Source: BOG-908 sp964242595
Lineage (GTDB): Bacteria > Pseudomonadota > Alphaproteobacteria > Acetobacterales > Acetobacteraceae
Direction of reading: 5' to 3'
Length of the DNA stretch: 40,793 bases
NCBI GenBank assembly: GCA_964242595.1
Contig: CAXTBC010000038.1
Location: forward strand, 1-40,793
Shown: positions 31,171 to 40,771 of the stretch, piece after piece
Layout of the letters: each line of letters starts with the position of its first letter
Position numbering within the stretch: the stretch's first letter is position 1
The notes under the pieces: model-generated
Told to the model about the DNA's origin: nothing
Seen by the model: only the letters and a program-made list of their open reading frames with translations
Databases searched by the model: none
Position numbers and translations under genes: made by a program

Positions 31171-32313
31171 ATGGTTGCCCGAGTGCGAAGGAGGCCTGCT
31201 TACCTCTGTGCATCCGCGCTGCTGCTGGGCGTGCTGCTGCCCGGCGTGCTGCTGCCGGCTTGTGCGCTGGCGCAGATACGGGTGAAGGACATCGCGGACG
31301 TGGAAGGCGTGCGCGAGAACCAGCTGGTGGGCTACGGCCTGGTGGTGGGGCTGAACGGCACCGGGGACAAGCTGGACAATGCGGTGTTCACGCGGGAGTC
31401 GCTGGTCGGCATGTTGGAGCGGCTGGGCGTGAACACGCGCGACCAGATCGCCAAGCTGCAGACGAAGAACGTGGCCGCGGTGATGGTGACGGGCAACCTG
31501 CCCGCCTTCGCGCGCACCGGCAGCCGGATCGACGTTTCGGTGTCGGCCATCGGCGATGCCACCAACCTCTCGGGCGGCACGCTGCTGGTGACGCCGATGC
31601 TGGCTGCCGACGGCGAGGTCTACGGCGTGGGACAGGGTGCGATCACCACAGGCGCGGTGGCGGCGCGCGGCGCATCCGGCTCGTCGGTCACGCGCAACGT
31701 GCCCACCTCCGGCAAGATCGCCAACGGCGCCATCGTGGAACGCGAGGTGGCGTTCGCGCTCGGCAGTCAGACTGCCGTGGCGCTGGCGTTGCGCAACCCG
31801 GACCTGACTACGGCGCGCCGCATGGAGGCTGCAATCAACGCGGCGCTGGGCGCGGGCACGGCGCGTGCGAGCGATCCCCGCACCGTCTCGCTGAACCTGC
31901 GCGGGCACGACGTGATCGACGCGCTGACGACGATCGAGGAGTTGCGCGTGGAGCCGGACACGCCGGCGATCGTGGTGATCGACGAGACGAGCGGCACCAT
32001 CGTGATGGGTGCCAACGTGCGCATCAGCACGGTGGCGATCGCGCAGGGCAACCTCACGATCCGCGTCTCCGAGACGCCCGAGGTCTCGCAGCCTGCGCCG
32101 TTCAGCCGCGGCAAGACCGTGTCGGTGCCCCGCAGCAGCATCAGCGTGGATACCGAGCACGACCACAAACTGGGTCTGCTGAGTGCCGCGCCCACGTTGC
32201 GTGACCTCGTGGCCAGCCTGAACGCGCTCGGCGTGGGGCCGCGCGACCTGATCAGCATCCTGCAGGCGATCAAGGCAGCGGGTGCATTGCAGGCCGATTT
32301 GGAGGTGAGGTGA
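31171..32313 (+). CDS. flgI: Flagellar P-ring protein
   Basis: A 380-residue periplasmic P-ring subunit. A signal peptide spans about residues 10-35 (ASALLLGVLLPGVLLPACAL), after which the mature part starts QIRVKDIADVEGVRENQLVG, followed by GYGLVVGLNGTGDKLDN, TKNVAAVMVTGNLP and VSAIGDATNLSGGTLLVTP, all typical. The ATG at 31171 gives normal length. The stop overlaps the next gene's GTG/ATG start region. The 130 bp shared with fliX should hold both promoters; no certain sigma-54 site was found. Confidence 0.96.
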   Translation: MVARVRRRPAYLCASALLLGVLLPGVLLPACALAQIRVKDIADVEGVRENQLVGYGLVVGLNGTGDKLDNAVFTRESLVGMLERLGVNTRDQIAKLQTKNVAAVMVTGNLPAFARTGSRIDVSVSAIGDATNLSGGTLLVTPMLAADGEVYGVGQGAITTGAVAARGASGSSVTRNVPTSGKIANGAIVEREVAFALGSQTAVALALRNPDLTTARRMEAAINAALGAGTARASDPRTVSLNLRGHDVIDALTTIEELRVEPDTPAIVVIDETSGTIVMGANVRISTVAIAQGNLTIRVSETPEVSQPAPFSRGKTVSVPRSSISVDTEHDHKLGLLSAAPTLRDLVASLNALGVGPRDLISILQAIKAAGALQADLEVR

Positions 32314-32588
32314 TGCGCGTGGAAAGCCGGCCGCCTGTGGCCGATGCACAGGACAAGCTGCGTAAGTCGGCCGAGGACTTTACAGCAGTGGCGCTCAACG
32401 AGCTGCTCAAGCCGATGTTCGACACGCAGGACGATACGGACGGTCCGTTCGGCGGCGGTGCAGGCGAACGCGCGTTCAAGCCGATGATGATCAACGAGGT
32501 CGCCAAGCAGATGGCGCGCGGCGGCGGGCTGGGCCTAGCCGAGCCCGTCTACCAGCAGATGTTGCGATTGCAGGAGCAGCGCCGATGA
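32313..32588 (+). CDS. FlgJ-type rod-binding protein
   Basis: A 91-residue protein equivalent to the N-terminal rod-binding half of FlgJ without the muramidase domain: KLRKSAEDFTAVALNELLKP, FGGGAGERAFKPMMINEVAK and GGLGLAEPVYQQML. It caps or scaffolds rod assembly in the periplasm. The ATG at 32313 lies 6 nt after GGAGGT and overlaps the flgI stop. The missing glycosidase activity might be supplied by the lytic transglycosylase at 29299. Confidence 0.9.
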   Translation: MRVESRPPVADAQDKLRKSAEDFTAVALNELLKPMFDTQDDTDGPFGGGAGERAFKPMMINEVAKQMARGGGLGLAEPVYQQMLRLQEQRR

Positions 32589-32995
32589 GCAGCCGGATAA
32601 CCACCATGCAGACACGATCAACCCAGGTGCCTACGATGGACGAGGCGGTGGAGCGCTTGAGCGCGCTGCTGATCGAGGAGAATGCGGCGCTGGAGGCGAT
32701 GGACTTCGCGCGTGCCGGCGGGCTGCTGGCGCCCAAGCACGCCGCGGCGGACGCGCTTGCCGCGGCGTGGCGCGCGGCTGAACCCACGCCCGGCGTCAGC
32801 GACGGCATGCGGGACTTGGGTGTGCTGGCCGAGGAGAATAGGCAGTTGCTCAAGCGCGCCATGCGCGTGCAGCGGCGCGTGCTGGATCTGGTTGCCAAGG
32901 CGGCGCGTACCGCGCCGCAGGCGGCGCGATATGGTGCAGGTGGAAAACTGGCGGCGGCGGCGGGCGGAGCGCAAAGCTTCAAGGCGCGCGTGTAG
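32585..32995 (+). CDS. FlgN-like flagellar protein
   Basis: A 136-residue mostly helical protein (MDEAVERLSALLIEENAALE, then EENRQLLKRAMRVQRRVLDL) ending RYGAGGKLAAAAGGAQSFKA. The pattern fits FlgN, the export chaperone for hook-associated proteins. The start overlaps the rod-binding gene by four bases (ATGA). It is the last gene of this flagellar unit. Confidence 0.8.
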   Translation: MSSRITTMQTRSTQVPTMDEAVERLSALLIEENAALEAMDFARAGGLLAPKHAAADALAAAWRAAEPTPGVSDGMRDLGVLAEENRQLLKRAMRVQRRVLDLVAKAARTAPQAARYGAGGKLAAAAGGAQSFKARV

Positions 32996-32998
32996 CAT

Positions 32999-33045
32999 AA
33001 GGCTTTGCCCCAAACCCGCTGAAGCCGTGCGGTCCCAGCCCGGAC
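32999..33045 (-). repeat. Degenerate D unit
   Basis: AAGGCTTTGCCCCAAACCCG and the GTGCGGTCCCAG stretch are a worn, inverted version of the D half. It directly follows the FlgN-like stop. Confidence 0.5.
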
Positions 33046-33112
33046 ATCTCAGTCGTTGATAATTAATCCTCGCAGGGCGAGCTTGAACCAAGGAAGCGAA
33101 GTACTGAACAGA

Positions 33113-33163
33113 AGGGGGTCTGGAGCCTCGAGGCCCCAGCGGGGTTTGGGGCAGAGCCCCATG
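33113..33163 (+). repeat. Solo D unit
   Basis: GGGGGTCTGGAGCCTCGAGG, then GGGGTTTGGGGCAGAGCCCC and ATG. No C half is nearby. It lies about 50 bp from the stop of the convergent histone-like gene. Confidence 0.8.
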
Positions 33164-33214
33164 CTTCAATGCAGACGACCGTGGCGCAGGCCATCTCCTG
33201 CGCCACGGGTATGG

Positions 33215-34156
33215 CTACTCCTCGTCGACAGCTTCTGAAGCTGCCGGCTCCTCGGCGTGCTCGTGCAGGTCCATGTCCTGCACCGGCGTCTCTACGGCCT
33301 TCTTCTTCCGTCCGCGCTTTTTCGGCTCGGCTGCATTCGGCATGGCGAAGTCGCTTTCCGGCGCGGTCGTCTCCGGTGTGCTGCGTGGCCGGCGGGTCTT
33401 GCGCGCAGTCTCGGCGCCGGAGCCGTTGGCAACGCGCGCGGCGCGGCCGAGCTTGGTGCGACCGTCGATCTTGCGGGCAGATGCCGTCTTGGTCGTGCGG
33501 GTGCTGGCTGTATCACGCGCGGTCTTGCTGGCACGTGCAGGCACCGTGCGCGCAGCGGCCGCCTTGGTGGTGCGTGTCGCGGGCTTGCGGGTGGCAGCAG
33601 CCGTGCGCTTGGGCGTGGCGCGTGACGTGGCGGACTTAGTCGTGCGCGTGGTGCGCGCTACGGGCTTTGCCGTCCGCGTCGTGGCGGCCTTCCGTGTGGC
33701 CGTGCTACGCGCAGCCGCGGCCGTGCGCGTGGTGGCCGCCTTGCGTGGCGTGGCAGCCTTCGCCGTGCGCGTCGTCTTGGCGCCGCGCGTGGTGCTCGCG
33801 GTGCGCGAAGGCTTGGCGTTACGCGCACCGGCTGCCTTGGTGGTGCGGGCGGGTTTTGCATTACGCGTTGTGGCGGCCTTGCGCGTGGCCGTCGTCTTCG
33901 TGACGCGGGCCGCGGCCGGTTTAGCCTTGCGTGTGGTCGCGGCTTTCGTGGTGCGCGTGGCTGCGGCGGGCTTGGCAGCGCGCTTGGCAGGCGCCTTTGC
34001 TGCGGCCGTGCGGCCTGTTGCGGCCTTCGGCTTGGCCTTCGGCGGACGACCGACGGGGCGACTGGTGGAGGCGCTGCCGCGGCGCGATGTCGGGCGCGCA
34101 GCCAGGGCGCTTGCGCGCGCCCGGCATGGTTTTCCTGTTGTCTCGTCACTGCTCAT
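33215..34156 (-). CDS. Histone-H1-like basic protein with AT-hooks
   Basis: A 313-residue protein built mostly from short Ala/Thr/Lys/Arg repeats (variants of AATRKAATTRTAK), resembling the tail of histone H1 and bacterial H1-like proteins such as AlgP and HctB. Two AT-hook-like cores occur, GRPPK (about residue 37) and KKRGRKKKA (about 285), and the C-terminus turns acidic (VQDMDLHEHAEEP, ASEAVDEE). It probably binds DNA and compacts or organises the nucleoid. AGGAGA precedes the ATG. The tandem repeats make the length prone to change. Confidence 0.8.
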   Translation of the reverse strand: MSSDETTGKPCRARASALAARPTSRRGSASTSRPVGRPPKAKPKAATGRTAAAKAPAKRAAKPAAATRTTKAATTRKAKPAAARVTKTTATRKAATTRNAKPARTTKAAGARNAKPSRTASTTRGAKTTRTAKAATPRKAATTRTAAAARSTATRKAATTRTAKPVARTTRTTKSATSRATPKRTAAATRKPATRTTKAAAARTVPARASKTARDTASTRTTKTASARKIDGRTKLGRAARVANGSGAETARKTRRPRSTPETTAPESDFAMPNAAEPKKRGRKKKAVETPVQDMDLHEHAEEPAASEAVDEE

Positions 34157-34585
34157 GGTGGGCGGTCTCCTTGGATGTGCCGTGTGGGCGTGTGCCGTGT
34201 GGCGTGCGGGAACGAACGATCAGTTGCGGTGCCGGTTCCTTTGCCGGCCCCTCCCTGCTGCGGCCCGCGGCCTGGACAGCGGCGGCAGTCGTTCAAAAAG
34301 TCGTCGCCAGATTGAGGCTCTTTGGACGATCGTGGCTCCCACTCGGCGCGTGAATGCGGGTTGCTAGGCTTCGCGAGTCGCGTCTCGCAGACATGCGCTG
34401 CTTTCGCTATCTGCCGCGCGTGCAGAGATGTCAACGAAAAGCAACGGTCAACTGCGTGTTTCCAGACTTAAATCATTGCAATCTGTGGGCACCTGCTTCG
34501 CTTGCGCGTGGCTGCTGCACCGGCTTCACGCCGACGTGTGAAGGCGACTGGTATCTTGCGGCCTCGCCGCGCAGGTGCGGCAGCT
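34157..34585. other. Intergenic region without a recognised gene
   Basis: About 430 bp upstream of the histone-like gene and downstream of panC. It should contain the promoter of the former. No repeat of the three kinds, no RNA gene and no convincing small gene was seen. Confidence 0.4.
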
Positions 34586-35422
34586 TCATCCGGCATCGAT
34601 GTTGTCGAGCAGCCGCACACTGCCCAGGCGCGCGGCGGCGATCAGGCGAGCGCCCGCCTGCGGAGTTGCCAGCCGCGCCAGGCTCTGCCCATCCACCAGC
34701 GCCACGTAATCCACTACCAGGCCGGAAGCGGCGAGGCGTGTACGCGTGGCGTGCAGGGCGGCCTGTACGGTCACGCCGCTGCGAAGGTTGGCGGCGGCGT
34801 CCTGCAGCACGGCGTGCAACACCGGCGCGGTTGCGCGCTCGTCGGCGGTGAGGAAGCGGTTGCGCGAGGACAGCGCAAGGCCGTCCGGCTCACGCAAGGT
34901 GGGCACGCCGACGATGTTCACGCCGAGGGCGAGGTCGCGCGTGATGCGGGCGATGACCTGCAGTTGCTGCCAATCCTTCTCGCCGAAACAGGCAGCATCC
35001 GGCTTGAGCTGGCCGAACAGCTTTGTCACCACCGTGGCCACGCCGCGGAAATGTCCGGGCCGCGCGTCGCCCTCCCAGCCCACGGCCGGCCCTGCAACAT
35101 CGACGAGCGTCGCGTCGCCTGGCGGGTACATGTCGTCGACACCCGGCAGCCACACCACATCGCATCCCGCGTCTTCCAGCGCGCGCAGGTCGCCCGCCTC
35201 GTCGCGTGGGTAGCGGGCGAGATCGTCGGCCTGTCCGAACTGCAGCGGGTTGACGAAGATGGAGGCGGCCACGCGTCCGCCGAGCAGGCGCGCGTGGTGC
35301 AGAAGCGAGATGTGGCCTGCATGCAGCGCGCCCATGGTCGGCACCAGGGCCAGCGTCGGTGACTCCGCGCGCAGCGTCGCGAGTGCTGCATCGAGGTCGC
35401 TGCGTGTTCTGGCGATCAGCAT
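34586..35422 (-). CDS. panC: Pantothenate synthetase
   Basis: Joins pantoate and beta-alanine with ATP to give pantothenate. 278 residues from the ATG at 35422, which matches the usual start (MLIARTRSDLDAA aligns with MLI... of known enzymes); an ATG at 35440 adds six residues. LVPTMGALHAGHISLL, ASIFVNPLQFG, FGEKDWQQLQVI and the C-terminal LSSRNRFL are the ATP- and pantoate-binding motifs. panB and panD are not in the window. Confidence 0.94.
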   Translation of the reverse strand: MLIARTRSDLDAALATLRAESPTLALVPTMGALHAGHISLLHHARLLGGRVAASIFVNPLQFGQADDLARYPRDEAGDLRALEDAGCDVVWLPGVDDMYPPGDATLVDVAGPAVGWEGDARPGHFRGVATVVTKLFGQLKPDAACFGEKDWQQLQVIARITRDLALGVNIVGVPTLREPDGLALSSRNRFLTADERATAPVLHAVLQDAAANLRSGVTVQAALHATRTRLAASGLVVDYVALVDGQSLARLATPQAGARLIAAARLGSVRLLDNIDAG

Positions 35423-35620
35423 TGGCGGTGCGGCCTTCATCGGTGGTGGTGCGACGCGCGTCCTTTGGCGCGGGTGCATCCGAGGTGCAAGCGGCCCGAC
35501 GCATGATGGCTGGCGTGCAGCGCGCGCCTTCCGGCCGACGGGCGGGTGCTTGCCATGCAGGCGGTGGCGGACCAGCTTGGGTTGCAGAAAGCGACGGCCA
35601 CGACGAGGAGGTAGCCGACC

Positions 35621-36061
35621 ATGCCAGACAGCCTTCCGGTACGTTGGACGCCGGACCGCCGGCCGCAGGTGCAGCCCGGCGGCCTGCCTGCCCCGTCTTT
35701 CGCGGCGGCCGTGTGGCGCGGGGTGCGCGGACGCTGTCCGGTATGCGGCAAGGGTCACGTGTTTGCCGGATGGTTGCGCGTCAGCACGGTGTGCGACGTG
35801 TGCGCGGCGCCGCTCGGGCTGATCCGCGCCGACGACGCGCCGCCCTACTTCACCATCTTCATCGTGGCGCATGTGGCAATAGGCGCGCTCGTGGCGCTGG
35901 AACGCACCATGCTGCTTTCGGTGGGAACCGAGATGCTGATCTTCCTGCCGGGCACGCTGGCGCTCGTTCTCGCGCTGATCCGGCCGGTGAAGGGCGGCAC
36001 CGTCGGACTGATGCTGAAGCTCGGTTTCATGCGACCGGCCGATTTGCCCGCCGATGACTGA
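35621..36061 (+). CDS. DUF983 family membrane protein
   Basis: A 146-residue protein with a zinc-ribbon-like pair, CPVCGKGHVF and CDVCAAPLGL, followed by two membrane helices (about 80-100 and 107-127), as in the DUF983 family. The function is unknown; relatives are often found near cytochrome oxidase or housekeeping genes. It overlaps the UPF0262 gene by eight bases, so the two are co-transcribed, probably with mtnA. Confidence 0.88.
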   Translation: MPDSLPVRWTPDRRPQVQPGGLPAPSFAAAVWRGVRGRCPVCGKGHVFAGWLRVSTVCDVCAAPLGLIRADDAPPYFTIFIVAHVAIGALVALERTMLLSVGTEMLIFLPGTLALVLALIRPVKGGTVGLMLKLGFMRPADLPADD

Positions 36062-36557
36062 TCCTGTGCAGGGTGTGCCCGGCACGGCCGCAAGGCGCCG
36101 CTCCCTGCTGCGCGTGGTGCTGGACGGCGAGAAGCGCGGCCAGCTCTCGGTCCTGCAGCAGGCCGACCTCGACCAGGCGGTGCGCGACCTGGCGGTGGAG
36201 AACCTGTTCGTGCCGCGCGGCCTGCCGGGGCCGTTCGTCCTGCACCTCTCCATCGTGGAAGGCCGGCTCGCCTTCGACGTGCGTGACGCCGAGGACGCGC
36301 CGGTGATGGCGCTGGGCCTGGCACTGGGACCGTTCCGCCGACTGATCAAGGACTACCAGCTGCTGGTGGAAAGCTACGCGCACGCGGTGCAGGACGGGCG
36401 CGAGGCGAGCATCCAGGCGATCGACATGGGACGCCGCGGGCTGCACAACGAGGGCGCCGGGATGATGACGACGCGCCTGGCAGGGCGGGTGGACATCGAT
36501 TTCGAGACGGCGCGGCGGCTGTTCACCCTCGTCTGCGTGCTGCATCAACGCATCTAG
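36054..36557 (+). CDS. UPF0262 family protein
   Basis: A 167-residue cytosolic protein of an alphaproteobacterial family of unknown function. Motifs LRVVLDGEKRGQLSVLQQ, FVLHLSIVEGRLAFDV, PFRRLIKDYQLLVESY and IDMGRRGLHNEGA match the family strongly. It sits between the DUF983 gene and mtnA. Confidence 0.9.
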   Translation: MTDPVQGVPGTAARRRSLLRVVLDGEKRGQLSVLQQADLDQAVRDLAVENLFVPRGLPGPFVLHLSIVEGRLAFDVRDAEDAPVMALGLALGPFRRLIKDYQLLVESYAHAVQDGREASIQAIDMGRRGLHNEGAGMMTTRLAGRVDIDFETARRLFTLVCVLHQRI

Positions 36558-36573
36558 CCTGAACGGAGCCAGC

Positions 36574-37677
<1,104 letters not shown>

Positions 37678-37686
37678 GGCGCCTGT

Positions 37687-37706
37687 TTCCTTTTTCGAAA
37701 AAGACC
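37687..37706. repeat. R-type hairpin remnant
   Basis: TTCCTTTTTCGAAAAAGACC forms a short AT-rich hairpin like those of R elements, shortly after the mtnA stop. No core is attached. Confidence 0.4.
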
Positions 37707-37778
37707 GCGCCTGCTTTCTCTCTTGCCGGGGCGGTCGTAGTAACCCCGGCAGACCGCAGGAAACCGAGCATAACCGAC

Positions 37779-38492
37779 ATGTCCGACCGCCTCTCCAGCG
37801 GGGTTGCAGGCCTGGATGCCTTGCTGCTGGCAGGGCGCGTCGGAAGACCTGATCGACCGCGTGGCGTCCGACCTGCTGGCCTACGTGCGGGCGCGCGGGG
37901 TCAAGCGGCTGGTGATCGACGGGTTGCTTGGCTTCGAGGACATGACCGTGCAGACCGAGCGGATCGCGCTGTTCTTCCGCGCGATGATGAGCCAGTTGCG
38001 CGAGCTCGGCGTGACCACGCTCGGCACCGCCGAAGTGCCCGAGCTGGTCGACCCGGTCTCGCGCGCACCGCCGAGCCGGCTGACACCGATCGCGGAAAAC
38101 CTGATCATGTTGCGCCACATTGAGAACGCCGACGGCCTCGGGCGAGTGCTTTCGATAATGAAGCTGCGCGACAGCAGGTCGAAGCCCTGCTTGAGGACGA
38201 GGGCCACCGCGTGCTGACCGCGATAAACGGGCGACACGGGATGGAAAGAATGGCCGAGGCCAGGCCGGACTTGGTGATCAGCGACCTGATGATGCCGGTG
38301 GTGGACGGCGCGGCGTTCCTGCGCGCGATACGCGACAACGCCGAGTTCAGCCATGTTCCGTTTGCGCTGATGTGCGCCTTGCCTGAGGTCACGATCGCCG
38401 ACCGGATCAGCGGCTACGATGCGTTCCTGCGCAAGCCGTTCAAGCTCGCGGACATTTCGGCGCTGGTGATGCGGTTGCTGAAGCAGGGTTGA
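37779..38492 (+). pseudogene. KaiC-like ATPase joined to a response-regulator receiver, both truncated
   Basis: The ATG at 37779 starts MSDRLSSGVAGLDALL, the usual opening of KaiC/RecA-like ATPases, but the Walker A region is missing. From about 37833 a different frame continues with the C-terminal part (EDLIDRVASDLLAYVRARGV, LVIDGLLGFEDMTVQTERIA, LTPIAENLIMLRHIE). At about 38171 the frame changes again and joins a receiver domain lacking its first strand and acidic pair (ALLEDEGHRVLTAINGRHG, LVISDLMMPVVDG, FLRKPFK). Two deletions best explain this. Confidence 0.8.
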
Positions 38493-38496
38493 GCGA

Positions 38497-38640
38497 GGAA
38501 GGCCTTCTTTTTCAAAAAAACAAAAAGCTTTGCTCCGCTGTCGCCGGTCTGTCCTGCAGCCGCGGATTGCACAAGCATAAAAACCGCTACAGCGCCAACA
38601 AAAGCTTTCTGCCTCTTTTCTTGAAAGAAGGCCTTCTTTG
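38497..38640. repeat. R element, core type B, worn left arm
   Basis: GGCCTTCTTTTTCAAAAAAA, then CAAAAAGCTTTGCTCCGCTG (type B core start), and on the right CAAAAGCTTTCTGCCTC with a hairpin TCTTTTCTTGAAAGA. It separates the pseudogene from the PIG-L gene. Confidence 0.75.
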
Positions 38641-38648
38641 CTTTCGCC

Positions 38649-39482
38649 TCACACCCGCAGAAACGTCTCGTACTGCCCGGAGAACAGCGCAACAAAAGGC
38701 GGCTCCATGGTGAAGCCCGAAGGGTCGTCCGTGATCACCTGGCCGAGCTGGGAGCAGTGGCACGCGATGGCGCGGCGCTTGGCAGGCAAGTGCGCGGTGA
38801 CGTCCAGGCGGAACCCGGCAGGCGCGGGCGCTTCGATCAGGCGGCGCGGCGGTAGCGTCCAGCCCCAAACGGGGTACTCGAACAGGGCTGCCCCAGCCAG
38901 GCACGCCGCGCGGGCACCCAGGATGCTGGCAGAGAGGTGGTCGCAATGCGGATCGTGCCGCCAGGTGGTCAGGATGGTGGCTGCCCCGCAGGCGCGCGCG
39001 TGGGCGGCGATGGCGCGTGCGGCCTGCTCGGCGACTTCGCCACGCTGCGGCGCCCTGGTGTCGGCCAGGCCGAGGAAACTGACCTGGGTGTCCGGCAGGC
39101 CGAGCATCAGGGCGGCCTGCCTGCTTTCGGCCTCGCGCAGGCGCCGCAAGCGGGCGGCGGGGTAGGCGGCCGAGCGCGGGTGCGAGCCTGTGCCGTCGGT
39201 CAGCACCAGCACGAACACGCGGCGGCCGGTGGACTGGGCGGTGGCGATCAGCCCGCCGCAACCCAGCGTCTCATCGTCAGAATGCGGCGCCAGCACCAGG
39301 ACGGGTCCGTAGGCGAACTGGGCATCCAGCGTGCTGACCGGCAGAGCGCGCATCTGCCAGTGCAGCCGGGCGGCGCTGCTGCGCCGGGGGTTCTCTCCCG
39401 CGAGGCGCGCCGTCGGATCCACTAATTCGCGGGACGGCAAGGTTGCATCGTCGAGTGAGGCACACGCGTCGAGTGGCAGCAT
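38649..39482 (-). CDS. PIG-L family deacetylase
   Basis: A 277-residue zinc-dependent N-deacetylase-like protein. LAPHSDDETLGCGG and DPHCDHLSA carry the metal ligands and catalytic Asp in their usual places. It has about 55 extra residues before the domain, with no clear signal. Relatives deacetylate GlcNAc-containing lipids, mycothiol or bacillithiol precursors, or glycans; the substrate here is unknown. It stands alone between repeats. Confidence 0.88.
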   Translation of the reverse strand: MLPLDACASLDDATLPSRELVDPTARLAGENPRRSSAARLHWQMRALPVSTLDAQFAYGPVLVLAPHSDDETLGCGGLIATAQSTGRRVFVLVLTDGTGSHPRSAAYPAARLRRLREAESRQAALMLGLPDTQVSFLGLADTRAPQRGEVAEQAARAIAAHARACGAATILTTWRHDPHCDHLSASILGARAACLAGAALFEYPVWGWTLPPRRLIEAPAPAGFRLDVTAHLPAKRRAIACHCSQLGQVITDDPSGFTMEPPFVALFSGQYETFLRV

Positions 39483-39613
39483 GAACTATTCCGGCCGAGA
39501 ATATAGGCATTGTGTCGTTGCGTGTCGTCAATGGACACTACGCGCGGGAGAGACGACCGGTTGCACCGGAGATTTGGGGCTCGGATCGTGTTTAGCGTTC
39601 TAATCTGGCAGCA

Positions 39614-39736
39614 AGCATGGGGCTCTGCCCCAAACCACGCTGGCCTCGAGGCCCCAGACCCCATTCGTCAAGGATCTCCTGCGAGCAGGTTCTAGGGACT
39701 TGTCCTTGGCAGGCTCCAAGAGCGGAGCCCCAAGCT
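39614..39736 (-). repeat. CD repeat, complete, empty linker
   Basis: D half at 39614-39664 (GGCCTCGAGGCCCC palindrome) and a diverged C half at 39692-39736, inverted on the plus strand. The C end touches the alpha-E gene stop. The linker (on the minus strand CCCTAGAACCT) matches the right flank of the MITE in the copy at 22614 and shows the uninterrupted form of that site. Confidence 0.85.
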
Positions 39737-40758
39737 CACGAAGTTGCCAGACCCCCACTCCCTTGTATCTGGCTCTGGACCACCTCGGGCTTGCGCCAGA
39801 ACGAGTCGGCCATGCTGTCCTGCAGTCCGATGAGCTGGAGCTGCACCCAATCGAGAAACTCGTGCAGCCCGCGCGCCAGGATCTGGTTGATCGTCTGGTC
39901 CATCAGCGCGGCCCGCAGCTCGTCCAGTCGCTCCTGGGCCACGTAGGCGCCGCGCAGGCCGTAACCGGAGCTGAGCTGGCCCAGATAGAGGTCCACCTGG
40001 CGCATGCACAGCGTGAGGCTGCGCGGGAAGGATTGGTTCATCAGCAGGAAGCCGGCGACCGAGGACGGGGTCATGTAGCTGGGGTTGATGCGCCGGTAGG
40101 CCTGGTAGCCGGAGGCCGCACGCAGCAACGCGTGCCACTGGCTGACGTCGAGCGCACTGCCCACGTCGTCCGGCGAGGGCAGTAGGGTATGGTACTTGAT
40201 GTCGACCAGGCGCGAGGTCTGGTCGCCGCGTTCGATGTACTTGCCGATGCAGTAGAACGCCCAGCTCTGGTCGCGGTAGAACGTGCCGTCGGTGATGCCG
40301 GCATGCGCCTGGCACTGTTCCTTGAAGTAGGCGCACAGGCCGGACACCCGGCTGGGCGCGGCGTCGGCGGACGTGAGCTGGCGGACGCGGTTGTAGAAGA
40401 TGTTGAGCTGGGACCACATTTCTGTGGGGATCAGCGGGCGCAGCGTGCGGGCGTTCTCGCGCGCGGCGAACAGCGAGGACAGCATCGAGGTGGGGTTGTC
40501 GCGATCCACCAGGTAGAATTGCGCCACGCTCTCCGCGTTGGCGTGGCCGTACAGCTTGGTGAAGCGCTCCTCGTCGGCGTTGATCTGGATCACCGAGCGC
40601 CAGCCAGACTGGTCCACACCGTGGCGGACGAACGTGTCGGTGACGTCCAGGATGCGCGCCAGGTTCTCGATGCGCTCCATGTAGCGGCCGAGCCAGAACA
40701 GGGCTTCGGCGTAGCGGGAGAGCAACAGCGGGGAGCGGCGCTGGGGTTCTTCGTTCAT
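39736..40758 (-). CDS. Alpha-E (DUF403) domain protein
   Basis: A 340-residue all-helical protein: LLSRYAEALFWLGRYMERIE at the N-terminus, RENARTLRPLIPTEMW, IGKYIERGDQTSRLVDIKYH and NPSYMTPSSVAGFLLMNQSF are family signatures. Alpha-E proteins are usually encoded with a circularly permuted ATP-grasp protein and a transglutaminase-like protein, and are suspected to make or modify a peptide. Those partners would lie to the right of the window. Confidence 0.92.
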   Translation of the reverse strand: MNEEPQRRSPLLLSRYAEALFWLGRYMERIENLARILDVTDTFVRHGVDQSGWRSVIQINADEERFTKLYGHANAESVAQFYLVDRDNPTSMLSSLFAARENARTLRPLIPTEMWSQLNIFYNRVRQLTSADAAPSRVSGLCAYFKEQCQAHAGITDGTFYRDQSWAFYCIGKYIERGDQTSRLVDIKYHTLLPSPDDVGSALDVSQWHALLRAASGYQAYRRINPSYMTPSSVAGFLLMNQSFPRSLTLCMRQVDLYLGQLSSGYGLRGAYVAQERLDELRAALMDQTINQILARGLHEFLDWVQLQLIGLQDSMADSFWRKPEVVQSQIQGSGGLATS

Positions 40759-40771
40759 GTCTGCCGACCGG

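Noticed and set aside
34354..34851. Plus-strand frame running into panC
   Set aside because: Mostly antisense to panC, and the part outside it has no recognisable feature.
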